Assembly (NCBI GenBank): GCA_964545925.1
Contig: CAZJHM010000009.1
Location: 1 to 26,119, forward strand
Origin: CAZJHM01 sp964545925
GTDB lineage: Archaea; Iainarchaeota; Iainarchaeia; Iainarchaeales; CAZJHM01
Direction: 5' to 3'
DNA length: 26,119 bases
Shown: in pieces, positions 1-6,916 of the stretch
Layout of the letters: the number at the start of each line of letters is the position of its first letter
How positions within the stretch are numbered: the first letter of the stretch is position 1
The notes under the pieces: generated by a model
The model's input: only the letters and a program-made list of their open reading frames with translations
Told to the model about the DNA's origin: nothing
Databases searched by the model: none
Made by a program: the position numbers and the translations under genes

Positions 1-2
1 AA

Positions 3-236
3 TCTCTCAAATATGACCCCCACAGAAAAGGCAAATGTATAGGTTCTGGAAAATCAGGAATTGTTTTTTATGAAAAAAGAATTTTTGCACATGGGGGAAT
101 AAGGGTATATTATACTGTTTATCAAAATTCAATAATTGTTTTAGGAATAAAATATGAAGGCAGAGTGTCTGTTTTAAAATTAGGAAATAAAAAAACACAA
201 TCAAAAGATATTTCAACTCTTAAGAAAAATTATTAA
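3..236 (+). CDS. C-terminal fragment of a small protein, possibly a RelE/HigB-type toxin (cut by window edge)
   Basis: An open frame runs from the left edge to a TAA at 234-236 with no in-frame ATG, so the 77 visible residues are the C-terminal part of a gene that starts outside the window. The end reads as beta strands (GIRVYYTVYQ, then SIIVLGIKY) followed by LKLGNKKTQSKDI. That resembles the RIYY ... LL-GGDKssQ-DI ending of HigB/RelE-superfamily killer proteins. Here the strand region carries extra residues, so the match is only suggestive. The partner antitoxin, if any, would lie outside the window or be absent; the next gene (292) is longer than a usual antitoxin and shows no obvious DNA-binding motif. 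The opposite-strand frame here is a shadow. Confidence 0.5.
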   Translation, partial: SLKYDPHRKGKCIGSGKSGIVFYEKRIFAHGGIRVYYTVYQNSIIVLGIKYEGRVSVLKLGNKKTQSKDISTLKKNY

Positions 237-291
237 TTTATTGTCAAAATCTCTAACATAGCTTTTTATCCTCTTTCTCTCAATATCTTTT

Positions 292-921
292 ATGCCATTA
301 AAACCAAGAATGCCTTTTCTTCCAAGAAAATTTTCAGAAAGAAAGTCAGTAGAAAGAAAGTCAATACAAAAAAGAACATCTGAACAACAAAGATTATTTT
401 CAGACAGACTAAGAAGAGAATTAGAAAAAGAAAATGTGGATTTTTCAAAAGAAGCTTCTGAATGGGTTTCTTTACAATTAAAAGAAATAACAGCAAGAAT
501 GCATTTAACACCTCAACAGAAAACCGAAGCAATAAGAGAACTTGTTTTCATTGCAAGAAAATTGGAACAAAAACAAGAACTTTCAAATAATCTTCCAGAA
601 GCCCATAATCTCAGAATTTTAATAGAAGCAAATCCTTTAGAAGCTTTAAGATTCTTAAGTAATCTCGTAAATTTAGACATTCCTGTTTCTTCAGCATTTT
701 CAGCTTTGAGAGAATTCCAACCTCTTTTAAACACCAGAAATCCAACCCAAATAAAAAAAACAATGATAGCTATTTTAGCTGGATATCAAAAACACAAACA
801 AGATTTTTTCTCCCCTAATTTTTCCCAAATGCGACAAATGATAGCAAAAAGTTTAGCAAGAACAAAAACATGGGAGCAAATTCCAAGAATAATTGAAAAT
901 CCAATGCAAAAAGTAACATAA
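292..921 (+). CDS. Hypothetical helical, basic protein (209 aa)
   Basis: I do not recognise this protein. It has no signal peptide, membrane segment or cysteine pattern. The first 50 residues are very rich in Lys, Arg, Glu and Gln (RKFSERKSVERKS repeats), and the rest looks mainly alpha-helical with leucine-rich amphipathic stretches. A second ATG at codon 7 is an alternative start. A weak TATA-like ctttttatc lies at about 262-270. The gene is followed 55 bp later by the Lon-like protease, which appears to have its own promoter, so co-function is uncertain. The opposite-strand frames overlap this gene fully and look like shadows. A cytoplasmic nucleic-acid- or protein-binding role is possible but unsupported. 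Confidence 0.75.
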   Translation: MPLKPRMPFLPRKFSERKSVERKSIQKRTSEQQRLFSDRLRRELEKENVDFSKEASEWVSLQLKEITARMHLTPQQKTEAIRELVFIARKLEQKQELSNNLPEAHNLRILIEANPLEALRFLSNLVNLDIPVSSAFSALREFQPLLNTRNPTQIKKTMIAILAGYQKHKQDFFSPNFSQMRQMIAKSLARTKTWEQIPRIIENPMQKVT

Positions 922-946
922 ACCTAAAAAAACAAGAACCTGAAAG

Positions 947-956
947 AATTAAAAAC
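947..956 (+). promoter_or_regulatory. TATA-like box for the Lon-like protease gene
   Basis: AATTAAAAAC is centred about 25 nt before the ATG at 977, the spacing expected for an archaeal leaderless mRNA. The same geometry recurs before several other genes in this window (6206 and 6770 on the minus strand; 6917, 15492, 17181 and 22832 on the plus strand). Confidence 0.5.
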
Positions 957-976
957 TCCAAACTCTTATTTTTAGT

Positions 977-3130
977 ATGAAGAAAATTATTTTCATCTTT
1001 TGTTTTTTGCTTTTAACTGCACAATCTCAAGCAGTAATCTTACAAGATTCAATGCCCATCTTTGCAGTTATAGAAGGACAAGAAACAGCAATTGATGCAA
1101 ATTTAACAGTTCATTTGATATCAGGCTCAGGAAATGTTTTTACAAGTGTTGCACCTTATGTGGGGAGTTCAACCCAAGAATCTCAAAAAACAGTTGTTTC
1201 TTTTTTATCTTTAGTCCTTCCAGAAGCCAAAAACTATGACTATCTTTTTGAAATCCGAGGAAATGCAAGTGATGTAGATGGCCCAAGTGCTGGGGCAGCA
1301 ATGGCTCTTCTTTCTTATTCAATGCTTAAAAACAAAAAACTCCCAGACATAGTTGCAATGACAGGAACAGTTTCAAAAGAAGGTTATGTGGGGAAAGTAG
1401 GGGGAATCTTTTACAAAGCAAAAAGAGCAGCCCAATTAGGAATAAAACTTTTCCTAATCCCAATTGGAGAATCAAAACAAACAACAGTTATAGATGGAAA
1501 AGTTCAGACAATTTATCTTCCTGATTATGCAAAAGAAAAATGGAATATGTTGGTAGTTGAAGTTAAGTCAATTGGAGAAGCATATAAATTAGCTTTTTCA
1601 GATATAAACGAAATAGAAACTGAAGAACAAAAAGAAGAAGAAAAATTCACACTTCCAAAAGATTCCCAATTCACAGATTCTGATTTCCAAGAACTTGCAA
1701 TCTCATATTTGAAAGATGCAAATTCAACAATTCAAGATGTGTATAACAGAATAAATAATCAAACAAATATTTCCTATAATGATTTGAGTTTAATAAGTTC
1801 TCGCCTAAAAACAGCCGAGGATTTTCTAATCAAAGCAAATGAAGCATATGAAAAAAAGTATTTTTATAGTTCTTCTTCCCTTTCTTTAATCTCAATAATA
1901 TATTCTTCTTATGCACAAGAAATCGCCAAAGACACTAAAATCTTAGACCCAAATTCCAATCTCTTTGATGTAAAAATAATAACTCTAGAAACAGATTATC
2001 AGAAGTTTGAAAATACAATAAAAAATAATTTCAATTCTTCTTGTCTTCCCTATTCTTTAGGTTCTTTGCAAAGATATTCGTGGGGAAAGAAATTACTTCA
2101 GAATCTGAAAGAACAAGAAACAACTATAATAGTAGATATATATGGACAAACAGTTGATACAACAGTTTATTCTCGCTTATATGATTACATAGAATCAAAA
2201 GAAAGACTAAAAATAGCAAATAAACTTTATGAATTTTCTTTAAGATGCCAAAAAACTTTTTCAGAACAACCTTCCTTAACAAATGAAATCAAAACATATT
2301 CAGATAGATTACAAACTCTTTTTGAACAATCGAATAACAAAGAATCCATAATAAAAAAAATTGAAACTTCTTATATTCTTCAAAACCAAGGATATGATTC
2401 TGCTGCACTTTTAGAAATCGGAGAAGCAATTGCAGAAGCAGAAGCATCTTTGTTAGACAATGATTTAGAGCAAACAAAAAAACTTGCAGAAAAAAATTTA
2501 ACTAAAAACCCCGTTTCCAAATGGGGAAACATCTATCTAACTCATTCAGATTACTATTACCAACAAGGGCTTTTTTATGAAAAAGTTTCTGATTTATCCA
2601 GTGCAAAACAATCTTATGAAACATCAATTCTTTTTTCCAAATATTCTGAAATATATGATGAACTCTATTCAATCATAGAGAAAAAACCATTTAAGGAAAA
2701 AGAAGAATCATTAATAGACATAGAGATTCCTTTTAGAGAATTAGCTATTATATTTTCTCTTTTCGCCTTTTTGATATTGATAGTTATTATTTTAACTGTC
2801 AAGCCAAAAATAATAGATAATAATACGATAGAAGACAACCAAATAGAATTGAGAAAAAAATATTCTGAAGGAAAGATAGATGAAAAAACCTATCTTTCTC
2901 AAGCTAAACATATAGAAGAAAGAAAACAAGAATTATTAGAACAACAAAAAAAGAAGTCTTTATTATCCGCAGAAAAAATATTCTTACAAGAGGAAATTTC
3001 CTCTCTCAATCATTTAGTTAATCGTTTGGAAAATTTAGATAAGAAAGGAAAATCTAATTTTTTAAAAGGAGAAATTTTCAAACACAAAAAGAAACTTGAA
3101 AGATACAAACAAAGATTGAAATCTCTTTAA
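977..3130 (+). CDS. Membrane-anchored Lon-like (S16-type) serine protease with long helical ectodomain
   Basis: The protein has a signal peptide (about 1-19, hydrophobic core IIFIFCFLLL). A Lon-type proteolytic domain follows at about 30-200. The nucleophile motif DGPSAG puts the catalytic Ser at 104, and GKVGGIFYKAK puts the catalytic Lys at 147. The 43-residue spacing equals that of E. coli Lon (Ser679/Lys722). There is no AAA+ ATPase domain. Residues about 230-585 are helical and TPR-like. One transmembrane segment lies at about 589-610, followed by a charged coiled-coil tail of about 107 residues. The predicted topology places protease and helical region outside and the tail inside. It fits the archaeal predicted serine protease group COG1750. 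The tail opening (YSEGKIDEKTYLSQAK) resembles a SHOCT-type short helical motif. Role in surface-protein processing is inference. Confidence 0.8.
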   Translation: MKKIIFIFCFLLLTAQSQAVILQDSMPIFAVIEGQETAIDANLTVHLISGSGNVFTSVAPYVGSSTQESQKTVVSFLSLVLPEAKNYDYLFEIRGNASDVDGPSAGAAMALLSYSMLKNKKLPDIVAMTGTVSKEGYVGKVGGIFYKAKRAAQLGIKLFLIPIGESKQTTVIDGKVQTIYLPDYAKEKWNMLVVEVKSIGEAYKLAFSDINEIETEEQKEEEKFTLPKDSQFTDSDFQELAISYLKDANSTIQDVYNRINNQTNISYNDLSLISSRLKTAEDFLIKANEAYEKKYFYSSSSLSLISIIYSSYAQEIAKDTKILDPNSNLFDVKIITLETDYQKFENTIKNNFNSSCLPYSLGSLQRYSWGKKLLQNLKEQETTIIVDIYGQTVDTTVYSRLYDYIESKERLKIANKLYEFSLRCQKTFSEQPSLTNEIKTYSDRLQTLFEQSNNKESIIKKIETSYILQNQGYDSAALLEIGEAIAEAEASLLDNDLEQTKKLAEKNLTKNPVSKWGNIYLTHSDYYYQQGLFYEKVSDLSSAKQSYETSILFSKYSEIYDELYSIIEKKPFKEKEESLIDIEIPFRELAIIFSLFAFLILIVIILTVKPKIIDNNTIEDNQIELRKKYSEGKIDEKTYLSQAKHIEERKQELLEQQKKKSLLSAEKIFLQEEISSLNHLVNRLENLDKKGKSNFLKGEIFKHKKKLERYKQRLKSL

Positions 3131-3157
3131 TCTAAAAAGAACTTAATTAATTATTAG

Positions 3158-3251
3158 TGGGGAAGGTTTTTAGAATTAGAAGGTAGTGAGCCTATCCTTC
3201 CCCAAATATCACATTTTTACCTAACACTCTATTATATCCCTCCTGTGTTGG
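3158..3251 (+). other. Structured intergenic region with two stem-loops (possible small RNA or 3' UTR)
   Basis: A perfect 9-bp stem pairs TGGGGAAGG (3158-3166) with CCTTCCCCA (3196-3204). Inside it a small stem AGGT/AGCCT (3181-3184 with 3190-3193, one wobble) closes a 5-nt loop. A second stem pairs CTAACAC (3221-3227) with GTGTTGG (3245-3251) across a 17-nt loop, with one G-T wobble. No ORF of interest lies here, and the next gene's TATA box follows at 3276. An ACA at 3211, 15 nt after the internal loop, faintly recalls an H/ACA guide RNA, but the architecture is not canonical. It may equally be a terminator-like 3' end of the protease mRNA. Confidence 0.4.
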
Positions 3252-3275
3252 TGTATTATATTGTAGGAATGATAG

Positions 3276-3284
3276 TTTATATAG
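3276..3284 (+). promoter_or_regulatory. TATA box for the Lrp-like regulator gene
   Basis: TTTATATAG sits 67-75 nt before the ATG at 3351. Transcription would begin near 3305, giving a leader of about 45 nt. The same box makes the upstream TTG at 3297 an unlikely start, because it would fall at or before the transcription start. Confidence 0.55.
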
Positions 3285-3350
3285 TTTTTTTAGTTTTTGT
3301 ATAACAAAGAGTATACCTTTTATATTCTTTTCTGTATCATTATTACATAT

Positions 3351-3887
3351 ATGCCATCACAAATGTCTATGCAAGATGAAATAAGACTCACTATATTGGA
3401 GTCTATCCTTAAAACAGGAGCTGTTCAGCCAAATATAAGACAGATACAAAAACATACTGGTTATCATAAAGCCACAATCAAATCTTCTTTGGATTTTTTC
3501 AAGAAAGAAGGCATCCTAAAAGGCTATGGCCCAAAAATAAATTATCAATCTTTTGGTTATGGTTTGGAAGTTTTGGAATTTCTCCAAGTTGATTTTTCCA
3601 AAAAAGATTTATTAGAAAGTTTTCTTGAGAAAGTTAAAAAAGACCCCCATATCCATCTTTTAACTTCTTTAATTGGAGCAGGCAACTGGAATATGATGGC
3701 TCGTCATTTTTACAAAGATGTTGAATCATATCACAGAGAAACAATGCAAAACTATTATTCAATGCCTGGAATTCATGACTTAATAAAAGACAGAGCTTCT
3801 TATTACACAACAAACCCAGTTTATAAAAATGCATCTCGCACAACATCAATAATCCAAATAATAAAAAGAGATGTTGGTTTAGATTAA
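3351..3887 (+). CDS. Lrp/AsnC-family transcriptional regulator
   Basis: 178 aa from the ATG at 3351; further ATGs at codons 5 and 7 are alternatives. The N-terminal part (about 8-60) is a winged helix-turn-helix of the Lrp/AsnC kind: an opening helix (RLTILESILKTG), a recognition region (IQKHTGYHKATIKSSLDFF) and the typical wing EGILKGYGPKINYQSFGYG. The second half (about 65-150) fits the RAM effector-binding/oligomerisation domain, with beta strands around LEFLQVDF and the glycine turn SLIGAGNWNMMARHF. It heads a probable operon with the NFACT-R gene (17-nt gap) and adk. The effector is unknown. The longer TTG-start version would add a hydrophobic leader and is rejected on promoter position. 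Confidence 0.75.
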   Translation: MPSQMSMQDEIRLTILESILKTGAVQPNIRQIQKHTGYHKATIKSSLDFFKKEGILKGYGPKINYQSFGYGLEVLEFLQVDFSKKDLLESFLEKVKKDPHIHLLTSLIGAGNWNMMARHFYKDVESYHRETMQNYYSMPGIHDLIKDRASYYTTNPVYKNASRTTSIIQIIKRDVGLD

Positions 3888-3904
3888 TTTTATAGAGGGA
3901 TTAA

Positions 3905-4678
3905 ATGGAATTAGAAATAGATTACACAAAGTCAGTGGAAGATAATGCAAATTCTTATTATATTAAAGCAAAACAATACAAAAAGAAATTAGAAGGTTTG
4001 AAAAAAGCCAAAGAAAACTTTCACAAAAAATTAGAACAACAAGAGCAAAAACAAGAAAAGCAACTAATAGAAAGAAGAAAACATGCTTGGTATGAAAACT
4101 TCCGCTGGTTTTTCACATCAGACAATTCCTTAGTCATAGCAGGAAGAAATGCAAAAATGAATGATTTAGTTTATCAAAAACATTTAGATTCAGATGATTT
4201 ATTTTTTCATACTGAAATTTCTGGCAGTCCAGCAGTAATCCTTAAAGGCAAAGCTTCTGAACAATCTAAATTAGAAGCAGCAATTTTTACAGCAAGTTTT
4301 TCTTCAGCTTGGAAATCCGAACTTTCCTCAGTAAATGTTTATTCTGTTTCCAAAGAACAAGTTTCTAAATCCGCTCCTTCTGGAACTTTTCTTGCAACAG
4401 GTTCTTTTATGATTTATGGACAAAGAGAATGGTATAAAAAAACCCCTTTAGATTTAGCTTTAGGAATAGATTCTGAAAATCGCATAATCTCAGGCCCTCC
4501 TTCTGCTATAAAAAAACATTCTAAAATTTTCTTTATTTTGAAACAAGGAAAAAAATCCAAATCAGATACAGCCAAAGACTTAAAAAATCTCTTTTCCAAG
4601 AAATCAATCATAGTTAGCACAGACGAAATAATCAAAATGCTTCCGGAAGGAAAATTTTCAATTGAGGTGAAACAATAA
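3905..4678 (+). CDS. Standalone NFACT-R (DUF814) protein, Rqc2/NEMF/RqcH C-terminal half
   Basis: 257 aa. Residues about 7-60 form a basic coiled coil whose opening (DYTKSVEDNANSYYIKAKQ) matches the end of the coiled-coil arm of Rqc2/RqcH proteins. Residues about 61-190 are an NFACT-R RNA-binding domain, with the signature FRWFFTSDNSLVIAGRNAKM, then DLFFHTEISGSPAVILKG and a Ser/Pro/Gly-rich region ending in YGQREWY. Full-length archaeal homologues are usually more than twice as long and carry an N-terminal NFACT-N (FbpA-like) domain; here it is absent, and the upstream gene is a regulator, so it is not simply split off. In RqcH/Rqc2 the family senses stalled 60S/50S-nascent chain complexes; the short form's role is unknown. 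AGAGGG before the ATG may act as ribosome-binding site. It overlaps adk by one base. Confidence 0.8.
   Translation: MELEIDYTKSVEDNANSYYIKAKQYKKKLEGLKKAKENFHKKLEQQEQKQEKQLIERRKHAWYENFRWFFTSDNSLVIAGRNAKMNDLVYQKHLDSDDLFFHTEISGSPAVILKGKASEQSKLEAAIFTASFSSAWKSELSSVNVYSVSKEQVSKSAPSGTFLATGSFMIYGQREWYKKTPLDLALGIDSENRIISGPPSAIKKHSKIFFILKQGKKSKSDTAKDLKNLFSKKSIIVSTDEIIKMLPEGKFSIEVKQ
4664..4670 (+). promoter_or_regulatory. Shine-Dalgarno sequence for adk inside the upstream gene
   Basis: GAGGTGA lies 7 nt before the adk ATG, within the last codons of the NFACT-R gene. Together with the TAATG stop-start overlap at 4676-4680 it indicates translational coupling. The same heptamer precedes the minus-strand gene starting at 11090. 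Confidence 0.7.
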
Positions 4679-5319
4679 TGTCAAATATAATTCTTTTAGG
4701 GGCTCCAGGCTCAGGCAAAGGAACTTTAGCACAATTTTTAGTTTCTGAGAAGAACTACACACAATTATCAACAGGCGACTTACTTCGCTCTGAAATATCT
4801 AAAGCAACTCCTTTAGGGGCAGAAATAAAATCAATAATAGACAAAGGAAATCTAGTTTCAGATAGTTTAGTAATCTCTCTTATAGAACCTTTTATCAAAG
4901 AAAAAGATAATTTAATTTTAGATGGTTTCCCAAGAACCACACCTCAAGCTGAAGCTCTTGAAAAAATTCTTTTTAAATACCAAAAGAAATTAGACTCAGT
5001 TATTTTCATAGATTTGCCAGAAGAAATAATCTTGGAACGTTTAACAGGCAGATGGACATGTCCTAGTTGCGGAAAAGTCTATAATCTAAATAATCCAGAT
5101 TTAAAACCAAAAACAGAAGGCAAATGTGACATAGATAATTCTCAATTAATCCAAAGAGATGATGACAAAAGAGAAGTAATTCTTCAAAGATTGCAAAAAT
5201 ATGCAGAACAAACTTCCCCTCTCATAGACTTCTATGAACACAAAGGATTACTAAAAGTCCTTAAAGCAGGCAATAATTTGCAAGAGAACAAAGCAAACCT
5301 CTTGAAACTCTTGGAATAG
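4678..5319 (+). CDS. adk: Adenylate kinase, bacterial-type with zinc-binding LID
   Basis: 213 aa; catalyses ATP + AMP = 2 ADP in the cytoplasm. Visible motifs are the P-loop GAPGSGKGT (8-16), the AMP-binding region STGDLLR (31-37), the DGFPRT signature (82-87) and LID arginines (RLTGRW, about 121-126; QRDDDKR, about 159-165). The LID carries a zinc site Cys128, Cys131, Cys150 and Asp153, the same Cys3-Asp pattern and nearly the same spacing as the Bacillus enzyme. This is the monomeric bacterial/eukaryotic architecture rather than the short trimeric archaeal AdkA, suggesting ancient gene exchange. The start is fixed by the Shine-Dalgarno at 4664 and the one-base overlap with the preceding stop. 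The gene ends 1 bp before the convergent HIT gene. Confidence 0.95.
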   Translation: MSNIILLGAPGSGKGTLAQFLVSEKNYTQLSTGDLLRSEISKATPLGAEIKSIIDKGNLVSDSLVISLIEPFIKEKDNLILDGFPRTTPQAEALEKILFKYQKKLDSVIFIDLPEEIILERLTGRWTCPSCGKVYNLNNPDLKPKTEGKCDIDNSQLIQRDDDKREVILQRLQKYAEQTSPLIDFYEHKGLLKVLKAGNNLQENKANLLKLLE

Positions 5320-5320
5320 T

Positions 5321-5725
5321 TCAAAATTCTTTTTTTATTTTTTTAAATATTTTTTCATCAATTTCTTTTTTTCCTTTCCAATTTAAAAAATCAAGTTTAT
5401 CTCCATTAAATCTAGGAATTATATGAAAGTGTAAATGAAAAACACTCTGTCCACTCGCTTTCCCATTTGCCTGCAAAACATTAACTCCATCTGCTCCAAG
5501 AGCTCTGACAACAACACTTGCAATTTTCTGAACTCCTTTAATTACTTCACACAATTCAGTTGTAGGAATATCATGAATATCTTTGAAATGTTTTTTAGGG
5601 ATAACCAAACTATGTCCTGGAGATGCAGGAGAAATATCTAAGAAAGCATATATTTTATCATTTTCATAAATTTTTTTTGAGGGAATTTCTCCTTTAACAA
5701 TTTTGCAAAATATACAATCATTCAT
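5321..5725 (-). CDS. HIT family protein (histidine triad nucleotide hydrolase/transferase)
   Basis: 134 aa from the ATG at 5725 (MNDCIFCKIVKGEIPS, the usual HIT N-terminus); a GTG three codons upstream is possible but less typical. The histidine triad HLHFHIIPR places the three histidines at 97, 99 and 101, with the central one the expected nucleophile. Cys4 and Cys7 with later histidines can form the zinc site of Hint-type members. Other family marks are FLDISPASPGHSLVIPKKH and GVNVLQANGKASGQ. The likely activity is hydrolysis of AMP-linked substrates such as AMP-lysine or dinucleotides; the actual substrate is unknown. The start overlaps the end of the upstream membrane-protein gene by 8 nt, so the two are co-transcribed. 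It converges with adk with a 1-bp gap. Confidence 0.93.
   Translation of the reverse strand: MNDCIFCKIVKGEIPSKKIYENDKIYAFLDISPASPGHSLVIPKKHFKDIHDIPTTELCEVIKGVQKIASVVVRALGADGVNVLQANGKASGQSVFHLHFHIIPRFNGDKLDFLNWKGKKEIDEKIFKKIKKEF
5330..5344 (+). terminator. T-rich terminator of adk operon within the antisense HIT gene
   Basis: Two T7 runs separated by one A follow the adk stop after 10 nt. Archaeal termination at U-tracts fits. The tract also encodes the lysine/phenylalanine-rich C-terminus of the HIT protein on the other strand, so the two roles overlap. Confidence 0.5.
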
Positions 5726-6206
5726 TTTTCCCACTTAAAACAAACATTGCAATTAATCCAACTAAAACAACCAAACTCCAATCATTCTCAGGAATATAAT
5801 ATCCCCCAGTGGATTTTTTCATTACACTAAATTTTCTTGTTTGTATATCAATTGGGTCAACACATTCCCCATTACTCAAAACAGGACTTAAATAAAAATT
5901 AATATCATATGTTTGTTTAGTATCATAATCTTCATTTTGAAGAATAAAAGAACTAATATCTATTGTTTGATCTCCTATACTACCCCCTACAGATGAACTA
6001 TATGTTTCACCATAATTCTCAACACTTATACACAGAAAAAGAAAATTAATTTCGGAACTATAAAAACTAACTATTGTATTTATACTAAAATTTTTTTCAG
6101 TTCCTTCAAACACAGGGTTTTCAAAAGAAATATCAGTTATCTCTGCAACTGCCCCATATCCTGCTCCAACTAAAACTAAAAGAAATACTAAAAATATATT
6201 TTTCAT
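5718..6206 (-). CDS. Small secreted, C-terminally membrane-anchored protein of unknown function
   Basis: 162 aa. A signal peptide covers about 1-19 (IFLVFLLVLVGAGYGAVA). The middle is beta-rich and polar, resembling a single Ig-like or CARDB-like extracellular domain (ITDISFENPVFEGTEKNFS is a typical first-strand pattern), with two cysteines. A C-terminal transmembrane segment (about 143-158, SLVVLVGLIAMFVLSG) is followed by a short charged tail. No catalytic motif is visible and I do not recognise the family. It leads a two-gene transcription unit with the HIT gene, which looks like a packing rather than a functional link. A TATA-like box at 6225-6237 sits 25 nt before the ATG. Confidence 0.8.
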   Translation of the reverse strand: MKNIFLVFLLVLVGAGYGAVAEITDISFENPVFEGTEKNFSINTIVSFYSSEINFLFLCISVENYGETYSSSVGGSIGDQTIDISSFILQNEDYDTKQTYDINFYLSPVLSNGECVDPIDIQTRKFSVMKKSTGGYYIPENDWSLVVLVGLIAMFVLSGKNE

Positions 6207-6224
6207 ACTTATTTATCAACTCTG

Positions 6225-6237
6225 AAATTTAAAAATC
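6225..6237 (-). promoter_or_regulatory. TATA-like box for the 162-aa membrane protein gene
   Basis: On the minus strand GATTTTTAAATTT is centred about 25 nt before the ATG at 6206, consistent with a leaderless transcript. Confidence 0.5.
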
Positions 6238-6240
6238 TGC

Positions 6241-6770
6241 TTATGCTCCCCCAGCCCCCATTAATCCAATAATCCAATGCAATCCATAATATCCGGCAAT
6301 TGCAATTATTATATATCTAATTAATTTTCCAATTAATGCTCCAGCAAAGAAAAGCAAAGGATTATAGCGAATAAATCCAGCAGCTAATCNNNNNNNNNNC
6401 CAACAGCATCAAAAGGTATTGGAGTTGCAGCAGCAATTATTACAAAAATAAAACCTTTTCTCTCCAATTCATCCCCTGCTTTATAAAAAAGAGCTTCTTG
6501 TTTTTTAGATAATCTTTCCATTCCTTTATGTCCAGCATATCCAAGTATATAGCCACTCATTTCTCCTATTGCTGAACCACAACCAACAACAATTCCAACA
6601 ATTATTGCCTGCCATACATTTTCTAAAATAGCAGAGTAAAACAAAACTAAAGCATCAATAGGCAAAGGAAAGAAAACAGTTGCATTTGCAATAATAGATG
6701 CAAAGAAAAATCCCCATAATCCATAGTCAGTCACAAGCCCACTCATCAATTGACTTAATCCCTCAAGCAT
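6241..6770 (-). CDS. DedA/VTT-family membrane protein, interrupted by an assembly gap
   Basis: The 5' part (6770 to 6400) encodes transmembrane segments and typical VTT features: FFPLPIDALVLF, VVGCGSAIGEMSGYILGY and the re-entrant motif TPIPFDAV. After the 10 Ns the other side resumes with LAAGFIRYNPLLFFAGALIGK, then LIRYIIIAIAGYYG, and stops at TAA (6243-6241). This is exactly the expected continuation. As written, the two halves are in different frames. If the Ns are removed and the flanks joined with a one-base overlap, the reading is PFDAVGLAAGF and the gene becomes an intact 172-aa protein. The family includes scramblase- or transporter-like proteins; the substrate is unknown. It is transcribed divergently from the presenilin-like gene. 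Confidence 0.85.
6390..6399. other. Assembly gap of 10 Ns
   Basis: Ten Ns lie inside the DedA-like gene. The flanks read GATGCTGTTGG and GATTAGCTGCTGG on the minus strand. Joining them with a one-base overlap restores the frame and the family motif, so the gap probably represents a scaffold join with no missing sequence. Confidence 0.95.
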
Positions 6771-6790
6771 ATATTACAAAAGATTTCACT

Positions 6791-6800
6791 TATTTTAAAC
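6791..6800 (-). promoter_or_regulatory. TATA-like box for the DedA-like gene
   Basis: On the minus strand GTTTAAAATA is centred about 25 nt upstream of the ATG at 6770. It shares a 146-bp divergent intergenic region with the presenilin-like gene. Confidence 0.5.
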
Positions 6801-6885
6801 TTTTGCTTTCTTTTTTAGTACTATTATTAAGAAATAATCTTTCAAAAAAAGTCTTGTAGATTTCTCACAAAAACAAGAATAAAAA

Positions 6886-6896
6886 GATTTAAAAAC
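6886..6896 (+). promoter_or_regulatory. TATA-like box for the presenilin-like gene
   Basis: GATTTAAAAAC, preceded by an A-rich stretch, is centred 26 nt before the ATG at 6917, again the leaderless geometry. Confidence 0.5.
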
Positions 6897-6916
6897 AAAG
6901 AAGTTATTCATATATT

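Noticed and set aside
3297..3350. Upstream TTG start giving an 18-residue hydrophobic extension of the Lrp-like regulator
   Set aside because: The TATA box at 3276-3284 places the transcription start at or after this codon; the ATG at 3351 gives the normal Lrp N-terminus.
6241..6770. Calling the DedA-like gene a frameshifted pseudogene
   Set aside because: The apparent shift depends only on the arbitrary length of the N run; both halves are intact and join perfectly.
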